Origin: Candidatus Gastranaerophilales bacterium
Lineage (GTDB): Bacteria > Cyanobacteriota > Vampirovibrionia > Gastranaerophilales > Gastranaerophilaceae
DNA: 64,000 bases
NCBI GenBank assembly: GCA_944326565.1
Contig: CALVEL010000005.1
Coordinates: 62,001 to 126,000, forward strand
Reading direction: 5' to 3'
The position numbers were made by a program, and so were the translations under genes. Positions 1 through 9,378 of this stretch are shown piece after piece (positions within the stretch are counted from its first letter, which is position 1; every line of letters begins with the position of its first letter). Below the pieces are notes generated by a model. The model was given only the letters and a program-made list of their open reading frames with translations. It made no database searches and had not been told where the DNA came from.

Positions 1-1
1 A

Positions 2-679
2 TATATTGATGAAAAAGAACCAGTAGCAGCCGCTAATGTAACATATCCTGCTGTAGATGAGTTAGAAGAGATGGTATTTAACCAAGCAACTCCAAAAGAA
101 GATATTAAAAAACGGCTCTCAAAACTTGAAATGAAAATATTCGGCAAAGAATATAATGACGATCTTGCAACCCGTACTGACAGATTAAAAGCTGAAATTA
201 AACCGCAATCTTTAATGGACAATCAAATAGCACAATCTTCAAATGAATTTTATGATGATTATGTACCACCATTAGGCGCAGATTATCACTTAAATAAATA
301 TCAACAATTTGATACTTTTGACTATGACAGTTTTAACGCAAGACAAGCTGCTATGGAAGAAGCTTATCAATCAGGAAATTATGGAACTCAAATGCCACCA
401 TCACCTAAAAAATACAGTTTAACAACAGTTGAAAAAAATGTACTAAATCAAACATTCAAAAACGATTCAACAGAAAGTCGACTTGCAAGATTAGAAAGTG
501 CAATGTTCGGTACTCAATTTGACGGAGAAGATGAACAGACAAGAATGGCTAGGATTTCCAGTGCATACAATGCACAAAAATCCGCTAATAAATATGACAG
601 CAACAAATTTACGCAAAATATGACGACTGCTATGCAAATAGGAACTTTACTTTTAATGGTACTAGCTTGTATTTTATAA
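2..679 (+). CDS. Repeat protein with C-terminal membrane anchor (5' end outside window)
   Basis: The frame is open from base 2, so the gene starts before the window; the first internal ATG is at 71. The visible part has two copies of a motif of about 45 residues. In the first, LEEMVF...DIKKRLSKLEMKIFG leads to a TRTDRL end; the second, about 95 residues later, has VEKNVL...SRLARLESAMFG and a TRMARI end. The shared pattern is LE-x-x-v-f, RLxxLE, FG, R-x-x-r-I/L. Between the copies lies a Tyr/Asp/Asn-rich linker. The last 20 residues are a hydrophobic segment ending in a short tail, so the protein is probably tail-anchored or C-terminally anchored. No enzymatic motif is visible and I do not recognise a named family. 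It is followed by a strong terminator shared with the convergent AsmA-like gene. Confidence 0.8.
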   Translation, partial: YIDEKEPVAAANVTYPAVDELEEMVFNQATPKEDIKKRLSKLEMKIFGKEYNDDLATRTDRLKAEIKPQSLMDNQIAQSSNEFYDDYVPPLGADYHLNKYQQFDTFDYDSFNARQAAMEEAYQSGNYGTQMPPSPKKYSLTTVEKNVLNQTFKNDSTESRLARLESAMFGTQFDGEDEQTRMARISSAYNAQKSANKYDSNKFTQNMTTAMQIGTLLLMVLACIL

Positions 680-682
680 AAT

Positions 683-710
683 AAAAATCCCGCTAAATTG
701 CGGGATTTTT
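683..710. terminator. Bidirectional rho-independent terminator
   Basis: A perfect 11-bp stem (AAAAATCCCGC / GCGGGATTTTT) with a 6-base loop lies between the convergent ends at 679 and 713. The A-run on one side and T-run on the other let it serve both strands. Confidence 0.93.
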
Positions 711-712
711 AA

Positions 713-3700
713 CTAGAATTTAAATAAATTTTTAATTTCATCTACACTGTCTTTTACATTTTGTACTTGATTTTTTAAATCTTCTTTTGCTTGCTGTGTC
801 TGATCTTTAAACTGTTGAGCCTGTTCTTTCAAAGCCTCTTGCTTTTGTTGATTTTGTTCTTTAGCAGTTTCAATATTTGTCTTAATTGTCTGCCTTATAT
901 TTTCAGCACTATTTTGTATTTGCTCTTTTAAAGACGCACCTTCAATTTCTGACAAATCAGGATTTGAAAGCCATTTAAAAGATTTAACTGATGACTCGCT
1001 GTCTATCCCACCGTTAAATAAAACTTTAAAATCCTTATATTGAGCATTACCACTGGACAAATCAGGAATTGCATCAATATTCTCATTTTGAGGACTAGAT
1101 GTCATTGTCTTTATTATACTTGATGTTAGGGCGCCAAATTTTGGAATATAAGAAGTTAATTTATCTACCGATAATTCTCCCAGCGGTCCAAGTGCTCCAA
1201 CTACATCACTACCCATACGACCTAATATTACTAAATTGGCTGTTCCGTTTAGGATATTATATTTACCTGTAATATAATATGCCATAGATGGTCCGCTTGT
1301 TTTGATTGTAAGGTTTTCTGCCCATCCGTTGTTAAATGTCATATCACCTTTTATATACTGAAAATTAGCACTGTTTTTAACTACAGGAATTGTTGATACT
1401 GCAGCTAGAGCTGTTCTCATTACTACATTTTTTACAATATTATCCGCAGCGAGAAGGTTTTCAAGTTTACCTATACTCAAAAATGCGCCCTCATTAACTT
1501 CAAAAGACATCTTACCTTTAAGATTTTTAATCATTTCAACATCCGTAGAACCTGATAAAGTAGAATTTACCGTAAATCCAAGTGTACCAGAAAGTGCATT
1601 TTTAATACCCGCAGCCCCTTCAATTGCCTTAATGGCATCCATACCTGAGCCTTTAAAATCAATTCCAATTTTACCATTCATTAAGTTATAAGCAATATTA
1701 CCACTCACATTTCCAGCAAAAGCATTGCCAGAAATATTTTTTAAATAGAATATTCCGTTTTGCAAACTGTATGAAAAATCAGAATTAAGATTTTCTGCAA
1801 CAATTCCGCCTGATGTCATTTTATCAAGAGTTGCTTTACCATTTGCTATTGCACCTGATAAATTTGCAGAGAGATTTTCCATAGAAAATTTCATTTCAGG
1901 AATTGACAAATACGGAACTTCTATATTACCTTTCATTGTAGGATTGAGTGCTGTACCGCCTAAAATAAGATTTCCCATCACTGATATAGAAGAATCATCC
2001 CTAAATCCTGGTACAGGCATTTTTAATATTTGCGGTACATTTAAATTAATTGACAATTTTTGAGATTTTGAAAGATTATCAATACTACCATTCATTTGAA
2101 TTAATGAATTGCCTTCAGATGTTAATGATGTATCTTGAATTTTTAATGAATCATTGGAATATATCAAAGAACTTTTTATACTTGAGGGTCTATTTTTTAT
2201 TGCTTCAATATCTAAAATTTTGAGATAATTATCAGGAGTTGAATTAAGAGATAGATCTATTTTCTGCATCTTATCATTTCCTGTCAAATACAATGCTAGA
2301 GGCAGAGTTCCTTTAGCTGTAACAAAGCTTTTAAATTCGGCAGGAATCATATTGCGTAAATCATTTGCCTGTAAATTACCTTTAGCAGAAATATCAATAC
2401 AGATATCTTTAGACATATAGTCATTTATACCGCCTGAAATATCGATTCTTGAATTATCGACCATTAAATAAGCACTATCTATAACTATATCATTTTCATC
2501 CATTGTAATTTTTGCAGCAGGAGCTTTAATCTTGAAAAGAGGATTTTCTATAATAGAAGACGTAATACTCAAAACACCTTCATATAAACTATTCTCAGTC
2601 GTAAGATTAAGATTACCGTTTACTAATGATAAAGTTGTATCAGATGGCATATTTTTTACTTTTAAATTTTCGAGTGCTAAATTAACGGCAGGTACAGGAT
2701 CATTAAGTCTACCCTTCAATGTCGCTTCAAGAGATAATGTACCTGATTTAAAGTCATTCTCTTTTATAATCTGAATTTGTCCTAAAGCAGCTAAAAGAGC
2801 TTTTATGGGTAATTTATCCGCTATTAGGTATAAATCAGCATTCGCTTTTGTATCGATTGTTCCATAAAATTTTAAAGGCTGATTAAGCACATAGAAAGAA
2901 ATATTTTTAATATCAAGTTTATTATCAGAAAAGTCTACATCTGCATTTATATTATCAATTGCAATATTATACAGTCCATACTTAATCTTTGCCTCAGGAA
3001 CTTTTAAATATCCTGAAGATTCTACCTTTTTTGTATTACCGACAATAGAAAATTCTGCATTGATATCCCCTGTACCGCTTAATGTATCAAAATCATTTAT
3101 ACCAAAAGATTTTGATACACTATCCAATAAATTTATCAAATGACCAATACCTGCATTCGCTGTCATATGAACATCATATGAAGGTTTTTTACCTGTTTTA
3201 AAATTAGACAAAATTGAAATTTTTTCATCTACAGCAGGATATAAATCAGTTGAAATTTTAACTTTTTTATCATTTAATTCAGCTACAATACTACCTTCTG
3301 GGAGTTTTTCTCCATCTACAGCAACTGTCATTCCTTCAATTGAGAAAATGCCTTTATAGTTTATATCATTAAATTTGCCATAAGTTTTTATATTAGCTCT
3401 CAAATTGGCTGATAATTTATTATTATGAATCTTTTCAAAAATATCAATTATATTAAATTTATAAGCATCTTCTTGAGTTTCTGTTATTTTAATTTCTTTT
3501 GTCGTATTTTGTGAAAGGAGCAGCTCATTAAGATCGAGATTTGGCATAATATAGTTTTTTAATTTTACATCATATGTAAAGTGCTTTTCTCCATCTAAAA
3601 ATATTTCACCTGCGGCATCTATTTTAACCTTTTTGTTCAATATAAAATCTGTAATATTAAAATAACTGCCAGCCAAATAATACTTCTTATCCGTAGGTAA

Positions 3701-4228
3701 ATCGACAAAAGCTATATAGAATTTTTTCAAATATACATTAGGCAAGTGATTGGATAGTTTAAATCCAAATGGTAATTCAGCTACTACATTATTGTCTTCT
3801 TCATTAGCAGATAAATCAGTTTTTATATAATCTTCAATAAGGAAATGTCCATCCTTTTTTACACTGAGTTTAACTTTTGCATTATTAACAGATACTTTAT
3901 CCAATTCAATTTTTTTAACTAATAATGGAAGCAGGGATAACTTAACTTCAAAATTATCAGCAAACAGAATAGGCTCATTATTAGGAAGCATAATTTCAGT
4001 ACGCCCTAATTTTATACCAGCTGTTAGTTTTGGAGTTGTCACAAAAGTTATATCATCTAATACTATATTTAATCCAGTCGAATCTTTTACAAGTTTTACA
4101 ATATCTTCATTATATTTAGCAATGATACCGTTTAAGAAAAAAGGTGAAATCAAAAATATAAAGTATAAAATCAATATAGCACTGCTAATTAATATAGCTC
4201 CAAACTTCAATACTTTTCTACTACTCAT
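713..4228 (-). CDS. AsmA-like / DUF3971-type large envelope protein
   Basis: About 1171 residues. One N-terminal membrane segment (about residues 6-30) is followed by a typical AsmA start (VKDSTGLNIVLDDITFVTTP), then a very long region of beta-type repeats rich in G/N/S/D, as in the AsmA/TamB/YhdP group. These proteins span or bridge the periplasm and are linked to phospholipid transport to, or upkeep of, the outer membrane. The last 70 residues are a Gln/Lys-rich coiled coil (about six runs of QxxxxxxxK type), unusual for the family. The frame also permits a TTG start at 4243, but the ATG at 4226-4228 is better: it has AAGGGG just upstream with a 4-base gap. It is last in a minus-strand run after miaA (gap about 50 bases). 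The family call is firm; the exact subfamily and substrate are not. Confidence 0.82.
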   Translation of the reverse strand: MSSRKVLKFGAILISSAILILYFIFLISPFFLNGIIAKYNEDIVKLVKDSTGLNIVLDDITFVTTPKLTAGIKLGRTEIMLPNNEPILFADNFEVKLSLLPLLVKKIELDKVSVNNAKVKLSVKKDGHFLIEDYIKTDLSANEEDNNVVAELPFGFKLSNHLPNVYLKKFYIAFVDLPTDKKYYLAGSYFNITDFILNKKVKIDAAGEIFLDGEKHFTYDVKLKNYIMPNLDLNELLLSQNTTKEIKITETQEDAYKFNIIDIFEKIHNNKLSANLRANIKTYGKFNDINYKGIFSIEGMTVAVDGEKLPEGSIVAELNDKKVKISTDLYPAVDEKISILSNFKTGKKPSYDVHMTANAGIGHLINLLDSVSKSFGINDFDTLSGTGDINAEFSIVGNTKKVESSGYLKVPEAKIKYGLYNIAIDNINADVDFSDNKLDIKNISFYVLNQPLKFYGTIDTKANADLYLIADKLPIKALLAALGQIQIIKENDFKSGTLSLEATLKGRLNDPVPAVNLALENLKVKNMPSDTTLSLVNGNLNLTTENSLYEGVLSITSSIIENPLFKIKAPAAKITMDENDIVIDSAYLMVDNSRIDISGGINDYMSKDICIDISAKGNLQANDLRNMIPAEFKSFVTAKGTLPLALYLTGNDKMQKIDLSLNSTPDNYLKILDIEAIKNRPSSIKSSLIYSNDSLKIQDTSLTSEGNSLIQMNGSIDNLSKSQKLSINLNVPQILKMPVPGFRDDSSISVMGNLILGGTALNPTMKGNIEVPYLSIPEMKFSMENLSANLSGAIANGKATLDKMTSGGIVAENLNSDFSYSLQNGIFYLKNISGNAFAGNVSGNIAYNLMNGKIGIDFKGSGMDAIKAIEGAAGIKNALSGTLGFTVNSTLSGSTDVEMIKNLKGKMSFEVNEGAFLSIGKLENLLAADNIVKNVVMRTALAAVSTIPVVKNSANFQYIKGDMTFNNGWAENLTIKTSGPSMAYYITGKYNILNGTANLVILGRMGSDVVGALGPLGELSVDKLTSYIPKFGALTSSIIKTMTSSPQNENIDAIPDLSSGNAQYKDFKVLFNGGIDSESSVKSFKWLSNPDLSEIEGASLKEQIQNSAENIRQTIKTNIETAKEQNQQKQEALKEQAQQFKDQTQQAKEDLKNQVQNVKDSVDEIKNLFKF

Positions 4229-4276
4229 AATACCCCTTACCAATAATTTATTTTATATCGATATTATATCATAAAA

Positions 4277-5146
4277 TCACTTTTTTAACCTTACGGGCTC
4301 ACAATTCCATTTTATTAAAGAATTTTTTCTGAACCAAGTTAGCTGACGTTTTGCATAATTTCTCGTATTTTGTTTTATCTTTTCTTTTGCTTCTTCTAAT
4401 GATATCTCGTTATCTAAATATGACACAATTTCTTGATAGCCGATTGTATATATAATATTTTTTATTCTGCCATGTTTTTTCAAAAGATACTCGGTTTCTT
4501 CGACCAAACCATCTTTTATCATTATATCAACTCTTTTATTAATTCTTTCATATAAAATATCTCTAGGATAATTTAAACCAATCCATTCTACATCAAATTT
4601 GGGTTCTTTTTTGTATTCTGATAAAGGTTTTTCAAGATGTTTAGCTATTTCTATTGCCCGGATTATTTTCTTTTTATCATTCTTTGAAATTTCTGCTGCA
4701 CGCACAGAATCAGTCTTTAGAAGAATTTTATATAATTCATCAAAAGACAATAATGAAAGCTCTTGCCGTAAGTCATAATCAGGCTCAACTTTCGGAACAT
4801 CATAATTTTCAAGCAGTAATCTAAAATAAAGTCCAGTGCCACCTACAATTATAGGTAATTTGCCTCTTGCGGAAATATCTAAAATCTTTTTTTCTGCCTC
4901 CTGTGCATAAAGTCCAGCAGAATAATCCACCTCAGGTTCGACAATATCTATCATATGATGAGGAATTCCCTCTCTTTCCTCAATAGAAGGCTTTGCTGTT
5001 CCTATATCAAAGCCTATATATACAAGCCTTGAATCAGCCGAAACAATTTCCCCGTTATTTTTTTCAGCAAGCGATATTGCAAAAGAAGTTTTTCCTGATG
5101 CTGTAGGGCCTACCACCGCAATTACTTTAGGTTTCTGAATCATCAT
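4277..5146 (-). CDS. miaA: tRNA dimethylallyltransferase MiaA
   Basis: Adds a dimethylallyl group from DMAPP to N6 of A37 in tRNAs that read UNN codons. The P-loop GPTASGKT is near residue 13. It is followed by the family's SADSRLVYIGFDIGTAKPS segment, HHMIDIVEP, the catalytic GGTGLYFR region, and the C-terminal TIGYQEI and RNYAKRQLTWFR motifs. The length (about 290) is normal. The frame opens at 5176, which would overlap the upstream membrane-protein gene by 50 bases. The ATGATG pair at 5146/5143, preceded by GGAAAA, gives a family-typical start and an overlap of about 20 bases; 5155 is also possible. Translational coupling with the upstream gene is likely. Confidence 0.95.
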   Translation of the reverse strand: MMIQKPKVIAVVGPTASGKTSFAISLAEKNNGEIVSADSRLVYIGFDIGTAKPSIEEREGIPHHMIDIVEPEVDYSAGLYAQEAEKKILDISARGKLPIIVGGTGLYFRLLLENYDVPKVEPDYDLRQELSLLSFDELYKILLKTDSVRAAEISKNDKKKIIRAIEIAKHLEKPLSEYKKEPKFDVEWIGLNYPRDILYERINKRVDIMIKDGLVEETEYLLKKHGRIKNIIYTIGYQEIVSYLDNEISLEEAKEKIKQNTRNYAKRQLTWFRKNSLIKWNCEPVRLKK

Positions 5147-5975
5147 TTTTTCCATATCCAGCAAATTCCTGCTCATAGAATGTAAATATAAGCACTACAA
5201 AATATAGGATAAAATAGAAACAGACCACCATAACCAGTAAATATAATATTGGATTTAAAATTGCAAATGTACTGAGAAATGAAACTACTAAATTTAATAT
5301 TGACAAATAAATGAATAATGCTAAAGTTTTAGGGAATTTAACAAATACTTTTTTTACCGATTTAAACAGAGCAACAATCGGATTTCTTGCTGAATAGATT
5401 ATTTCTGGCACCCAAAGCATTAACATAAATGATAATAGCGTTGTTGTTCCCATAATCAATAAATTCCATAGGTTAAGTTTTATAAGCTGATCAACTGTAA
5501 GCGAATCAATAAAATTTTTCATATCTTCAGCAGATGTCAAAGCTGTCGTAATTTGCTCCTGAGTAAATACATTACCGATATAATGAGAACCGATTTTATA
5601 TACAAAAGTACCTGCAAAAGATATCAAAACCAAAAAAATTATTATCAAACCAATAAAAGAGAGAAAATATTTTCCAATCCCATATGGAATTTCTTTAAAG
5701 ATATTCAATGTTGCTTTTGCACGATCTTCATCCATTACATATACTTGTTTAGATACAACAATAGCCTTTTGGACCATATAAAACCAACCTGATAAAAAAG
5801 CTCCAGTCATAAATAATACCGTAACAAAGGCAAGAATCATTTCTGCAGGAACATTTACTACAGCATTTGAAAAAGCAAAGTAGAAAGACAATACCCACAT
5901 AAAAAGCACAAGTGGTATTGCTAAAATTATACAATCATTTGCAGTTTTAAACGCTTCTTTATAAAGTTTAAACAT
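5127..5975 (-). CDS. Polytopic membrane protein of unknown function
   Basis: 282 residues with about six hydrophobic membrane segments (around residues 15-35, 40-65, 98-125, 165-190, 215-238 and 240-270) and little else. A short soluble loop (KQVYVMDEDRAK) and one of about 30 residues between segments 3 and 4 are the main hydrophilic parts. The general look (long loops between membrane pairs, no charged transport motif) resembles DUF4013 or glycerophosphodiesterase-membrane-domain proteins, but I cannot assign it. It lies between the CoA-activase-like gene (45-base gap) and miaA (overlap), in the same minus-strand run. An AGAGGT stands about 12 bases before the ATG. Confidence 0.75.
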   Translation of the reverse strand: MFKLYKEAFKTANDCIILAIPLVLFMWVLSFYFAFSNAVVNVPAEMILAFVTVLFMTGAFLSGWFYMVQKAIVVSKQVYVMDEDRAKATLNIFKEIPYGIGKYFLSFIGLIIIFLVLISFAGTFVYKIGSHYIGNVFTQEQITTALTSAEDMKNFIDSLTVDQLIKLNLWNLLIMGTTTLLSFMLMLWVPEIIYSARNPIVALFKSVKKVFVKFPKTLALFIYLSILNLVVSFLSTFAILNPILYLLVMVVCFYFILYFVVLIFTFYEQEFAGYGKNDDSET

Positions 5976-6020
5976 ATATCTATATTTACCTCTGATATTT
6001 GATTTTTAATAACCTACCAT

Positions 6021-7214
6021 TTACTTAGTAATTTCTTCTTGTTTTTTATCAATATTCTGATCTATTTGTCTACGGCGCTTACGTCTGCGCATCAAATCAA
6101 CAAATGCTTCTAATCTTGTTATATAACCAGCTTTACCAGTCTGCTCATCCATAATCAACGGCAATATCGGAATATCACAATTTTCCCTCATTGCAGGAAA
6201 TATATTCTGAGACATGATTTCAGGCATACAAGTAAACGGACTTATATGTATAATACCATCAATTCCACGCTCATTAGCATATGCAACATCTGATACACAT
6301 TCCAATGCATCCCCACCTATGTCCCTCATAAGATAAGGTTTGGCAAGACGATTTGCTCTTTGCAGGTGTGTCTCACCTTTTCTAAATATTTTCGGTATTA
6401 TCGCATCCTTTAAGAAACTGCTTACTGTAAGACTTTTTCTCGTCTGTACACCCATTTTACCAAGTTCTTTTACAATATCTTGATTTGAAAATTTATCGCA
6501 TACCAGATATATTTCACCAGTGATATCAACGTTTAAAACTTCGCGATTTTTATCAAATTTTACTTTATCCATTTCTGCAAAAGCAAGTTTTTTAGCCTTA
6601 TTAAGCTGTCTTGTATTCATCGCATCATCAACTATCTTAATTGCCTTTATAAAATGTTTTTCTGCATCACCATAAGTCAGTTCTCGGGCTCTTAAATAAG
6701 ATAATCTCGTCTCCAAATCATCAAGTACAAAAACCTTTCTTATTGCAAGAATTATTGCACGCAAAAAAAGTACAGGATCATTCTTACCGCTGATTTCTTT
6801 AAGAAAACGGTACATTCCTTTAATACCATCATACAGTTGAAGTTCAATGTAATTTGCCTGATAACCTAAATCAGAAAGAGCATTTTTTATACAAGCTCCA
6901 TATTCACCTAATCTGCATATACCAGGAGAGGTAATCATTGCTACATAATCAGTACCCCCTTCAATCGCTTCAATAAAATTGCCAAGTATTAATTTATAGG
7001 GAAGACAAATCGCTTCAGGGGAATGCTTTGTACCTAATGAAAGAGTCCTTTTACTTGTATAAGGAGGTACATATGGCTCCACCCCTACCTTTCTTAGAGC
7101 TGCTGACCACGCTATATAAATAGTTCCCATATGAGGAAATGATACTTTTATTTTCTTATTATATTTTGTCAATTTAACTGCCTTTCTTTTTGGGTATTTT
7201 ATATATTTATTCAT
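6021..7214 (-). CDS. DUF2229 / CoA-protein-activase-like protein
   Basis: 397 residues related to the C-terminal part of the large activases of 2-hydroxyacyl-CoA dehydratases (DUF2229 and dehydratase-D-component-like folds). Evidence: the opening VSFPHMGTIYIAWSAALRKVG, the conserved HSPEAICLPYK, ITSPGICRLGEYGAC, and the late ISPFTCMPEIM motif. Several cysteines in these motifs are likely ligands of a [4Fe-4S] cluster. The ASKHA ATPase half found in full-length activases is absent, so this is the stand-alone DUF2229 form. The C-terminus is a basic tail (RRRKRRRQ). It overlaps the end of gcvPB by 8 bases, so it is probably co-translated with it. No dehydratase subunits lie in the window; the substrate is unknown. 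Confidence 0.82.
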   Translation of the reverse strand: MNKYIKYPKRKAVKLTKYNKKIKVSFPHMGTIYIAWSAALRKVGVEPYVPPYTSKRTLSLGTKHSPEAICLPYKLILGNFIEAIEGGTDYVAMITSPGICRLGEYGACIKNALSDLGYQANYIELQLYDGIKGMYRFLKEISGKNDPVLFLRAIILAIRKVFVLDDLETRLSYLRARELTYGDAEKHFIKAIKIVDDAMNTRQLNKAKKLAFAEMDKVKFDKNREVLNVDITGEIYLVCDKFSNQDIVKELGKMGVQTRKSLTVSSFLKDAIIPKIFRKGETHLQRANRLAKPYLMRDIGGDALECVSDVAYANERGIDGIIHISPFTCMPEIMSQNIFPAMRENCDIPILPLIMDEQTGKAGYITRLEAFVDLMRRRKRRRQIDQNIDKKQEEITK

Positions 7215-8631
7215 TAAAACTTAAATCAGGATGACGAGCAGCAAGCGTTTCGTCAACACGTTTAACTGGTGTATTGTGAGGTGCTGAAATTAAATTTTCA
7301 GGATTTTTTACCGCCTCATTATAAATTTTTACCATTACATCAACAAATTCATCCATACGAGCTTTAGTCTCGCTTTCCGTAGGTTCTATCATCATTGCTT
7401 CATGGACTATTAGAGGGAAATATACCGTAGGAGGATGAGTATTTTCATCCATTAAAGCCTTTGCTATATTTAAAGTTGAAATACCATATTTGTGTTTTAA
7501 ATCTTCTCCTGATAAAACAAATTCATGCATACAAGGCAAATCATAAGGTAATTGGTAATATTTTTTTAACTTTTCTTTTAAATAATTAGCATTCAAAACA
7601 GCATTTTCACTGGCATCTTTTAAATTTTCACCCATCATCAAAATATACGCATAGGCTTTAATCAATACACCAAAACTGCCGTAAAAATCCCTCACATTAC
7701 CTATAGAATGCTGTAAATCATATTTTCTGTAATATTTTCTACCGTCAAAATCTACAACAGGCACAGGTAAAAAATCTTTTAAATTATCTACAACACCCAC
7801 TGGACCTGCACCTGGACCACCACCGCCATGTGGAGTTGCAAAAGTTTTATGAAGATTTAAATGAACTACATCAAAACCCATTAATTTTGGATTAGTATAT
7901 CCCATTATAGCGTTGAAATTAGCTCCGTCATAATATAGCAAAGATCCGTTTTCATGCATTATTTTTGATATTTCAAGGACATTTTCTTCAAAGATTCCTA
8001 ACGTATTTGGGTTAGTCATCATAATAGCAGCGACATCAGAATCAATAATTGATTTTAAATCTTCTACATCAACTTGACCTTTATCATTAGATTTTACAGA
8101 AACAATTTCAAATCCGCATAAAGCAGCACTTGCAGGATTTGTACCATGTGCTGAATCAGGAACTATTACTTTTTTTCTATGCTCACCTTTAACTTCAAAA
8201 TATTTTTTTATAATCATCATGCCAGTAAGTTCACCATGAGCACCAGCTGCAGGCTGTAAAGTAATAGCATCCATTCCTGTTATTTTTTTTAAAGCTTCTT
8301 GAAGTTTATACATCAATTCAAGTGCGCCTTGGCAATCATCATCAGCTTGTCCAGGATGAAGATTTGTAAATTCATCCAATGATGAAAGTAATTCATTTAC
8401 TTTAGGATTATATTTCATGGTACATGAACCTAAAGGATAAAATCCCTTTTCAATACAAAAATTTCTATCTGACAATTCTTTGTAATGACGTAGAACTTCA
8501 AGTTCACTTACATTGGGTAGATTACAAGAGGTATCTCTTAAAAATTTTTCATTTATAAAATCAACTGATATCTCCTCATCTATAAAAGTTATACCATCCG
8601 TATTTGTATCTTTTTCAAAAATTGTTTTCAT
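7207..8631 (-). CDS. gcvPB: Glycine dehydrogenase (decarboxylating) subunit 2
   Basis: The C-terminal half of the split P-protein of the glycine cleavage system. It decarboxylates glycine with PLP and passes the aminomethyl group to lipoyl-GcvH. Visible are the start GCTMKYNPK, the QPAAGAHGELTG region, DSAHGTNPASA, and the PLP lysine in HLNLHKTFATPHGGGGPG. The length of 474 is normal for the split form. The partner gcvPA, gcvT and gcvH are not in the window, so the complex must be completed from elsewhere or this copy is isolated. It starts 5 bases after the sigma-factor stop, and its end overlaps the activase-like gene. Confidence 0.95.
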   Translation of the reverse strand: MKTIFEKDTNTDGITFIDEEISVDFINEKFLRDTSCNLPNVSELEVLRHYKELSDRNFCIEKGFYPLGSCTMKYNPKVNELLSSLDEFTNLHPGQADDDCQGALELMYKLQEALKKITGMDAITLQPAAGAHGELTGMMIIKKYFEVKGEHRKKVIVPDSAHGTNPASAALCGFEIVSVKSNDKGQVDVEDLKSIIDSDVAAIMMTNPNTLGIFEENVLEISKIMHENGSLLYYDGANFNAIMGYTNPKLMGFDVVHLNLHKTFATPHGGGGPGAGPVGVVDNLKDFLPVPVVDFDGRKYYRKYDLQHSIGNVRDFYGSFGVLIKAYAYILMMGENLKDASENAVLNANYLKEKLKKYYQLPYDLPCMHEFVLSGEDLKHKYGISTLNIAKALMDENTHPPTVYFPLIVHEAMMIEPTESETKARMDEFVDVMVKIYNEAVKNPENLISAPHNTPVKRVDETLAARHPDLSFNE

Positions 8632-8636
8632 ATTTT

Positions 8637-9248
8637 TTAGATTATCCCCTGTTTTTTTAAGTCTTTTTTTATCTTATCAAGGCCAGCCTGAATAATTCTT
8701 GATATTCTTGATTGAGAAATATCAAATTCTTCTGCAATTTCCCTTAGTTTTTTTTCTTTAAAGAATTTATACTCAATAAGTTCGCGTTCTCTTCTGGGGA
8801 GCTTTTTCATAGCCTCAATAATATGCACTTTGAGTTCTGCAAATTCAACAGACTCCTCAGGAGTCTTATCCTCAGCTTTAATTTGTGTCGGGACTTCTGC
8901 TTCCTGCAGTTCATCAATTGACAAAATTGTCTTATAAACTTCTACTCTTACTTCTTGCTCTTCTTCTAATTCTTGCAGTTTTTCTTTTTTATTCTTCAAA
9001 GAATACCATTTATAACGGCGTCTTACTTCGTTTCTTATTGCCCATTTTATAGCTGTTGAAAGATAAGTATTGTTATAATTCTCGGGTGATTTGTTTTTAA
9101 ATAATACATACAAAGTATGATTGCCAATATTTATCAATTCTGGCAATTCTATCAAATGCGAAACAGAAAACTTTTGATACTCAACCTTAGCTATTGTTTC
9201 TATTAAATTTTTATATTCCCTTAGGTTAACCCTTTGTTCAGCTGGCAT
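8637..9248 (-). CDS. Alternative sigma-70-family factor, paralogue of the one at 62929
   Basis: About 203 residues. Region 2 runs over the first ~90 residues, with the region 2.3/2.4-like stretch STAIKWAIRNEVRRRYKWYS. Then comes a Glu/Lys-rich linker, and a clear region 4 helix-turn-helix (LPRRERELIEYKFFKEK, then IAEEFDISQSRISRII). No normal region 3 is seen. The frame extends to an ATG at 9296, but the ATG at 9248 aligns with the start of the homologous sigma gene at 62929 and is preferred; neither has a good SD. It is the first gene of a minus-strand run (gcvPB, activase-like, membrane protein, miaA) and may control its own operon. No anti-sigma factor is seen beside it. Confidence 0.85.
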   Translation of the reverse strand: MPAEQRVNLREYKNLIETIAKVEYQKFSVSHLIELPELINIGNHTLYVLFKNKSPENYNNTYLSTAIKWAIRNEVRRRYKWYSLKNKKEKLQELEEEQEVRVEVYKTILSIDELQEAEVPTQIKAEDKTPEESVEFAELKVHIIEAMKKLPRRERELIEYKFFKEKKLREIAEEFDISQSRISRIIQAGLDKIKKDLKKQGII

Positions 9249-9378
9249 GACTACAACACTTATCCTAGAATCTAATTCCTGCCAACATAATATCAAAAAA
9301 AATTATAGAATACCAGATAATTTAATTTTCCTTAACATATTTTATAGTAAAAGCAATAACAACAATAAGGAGATTTAT

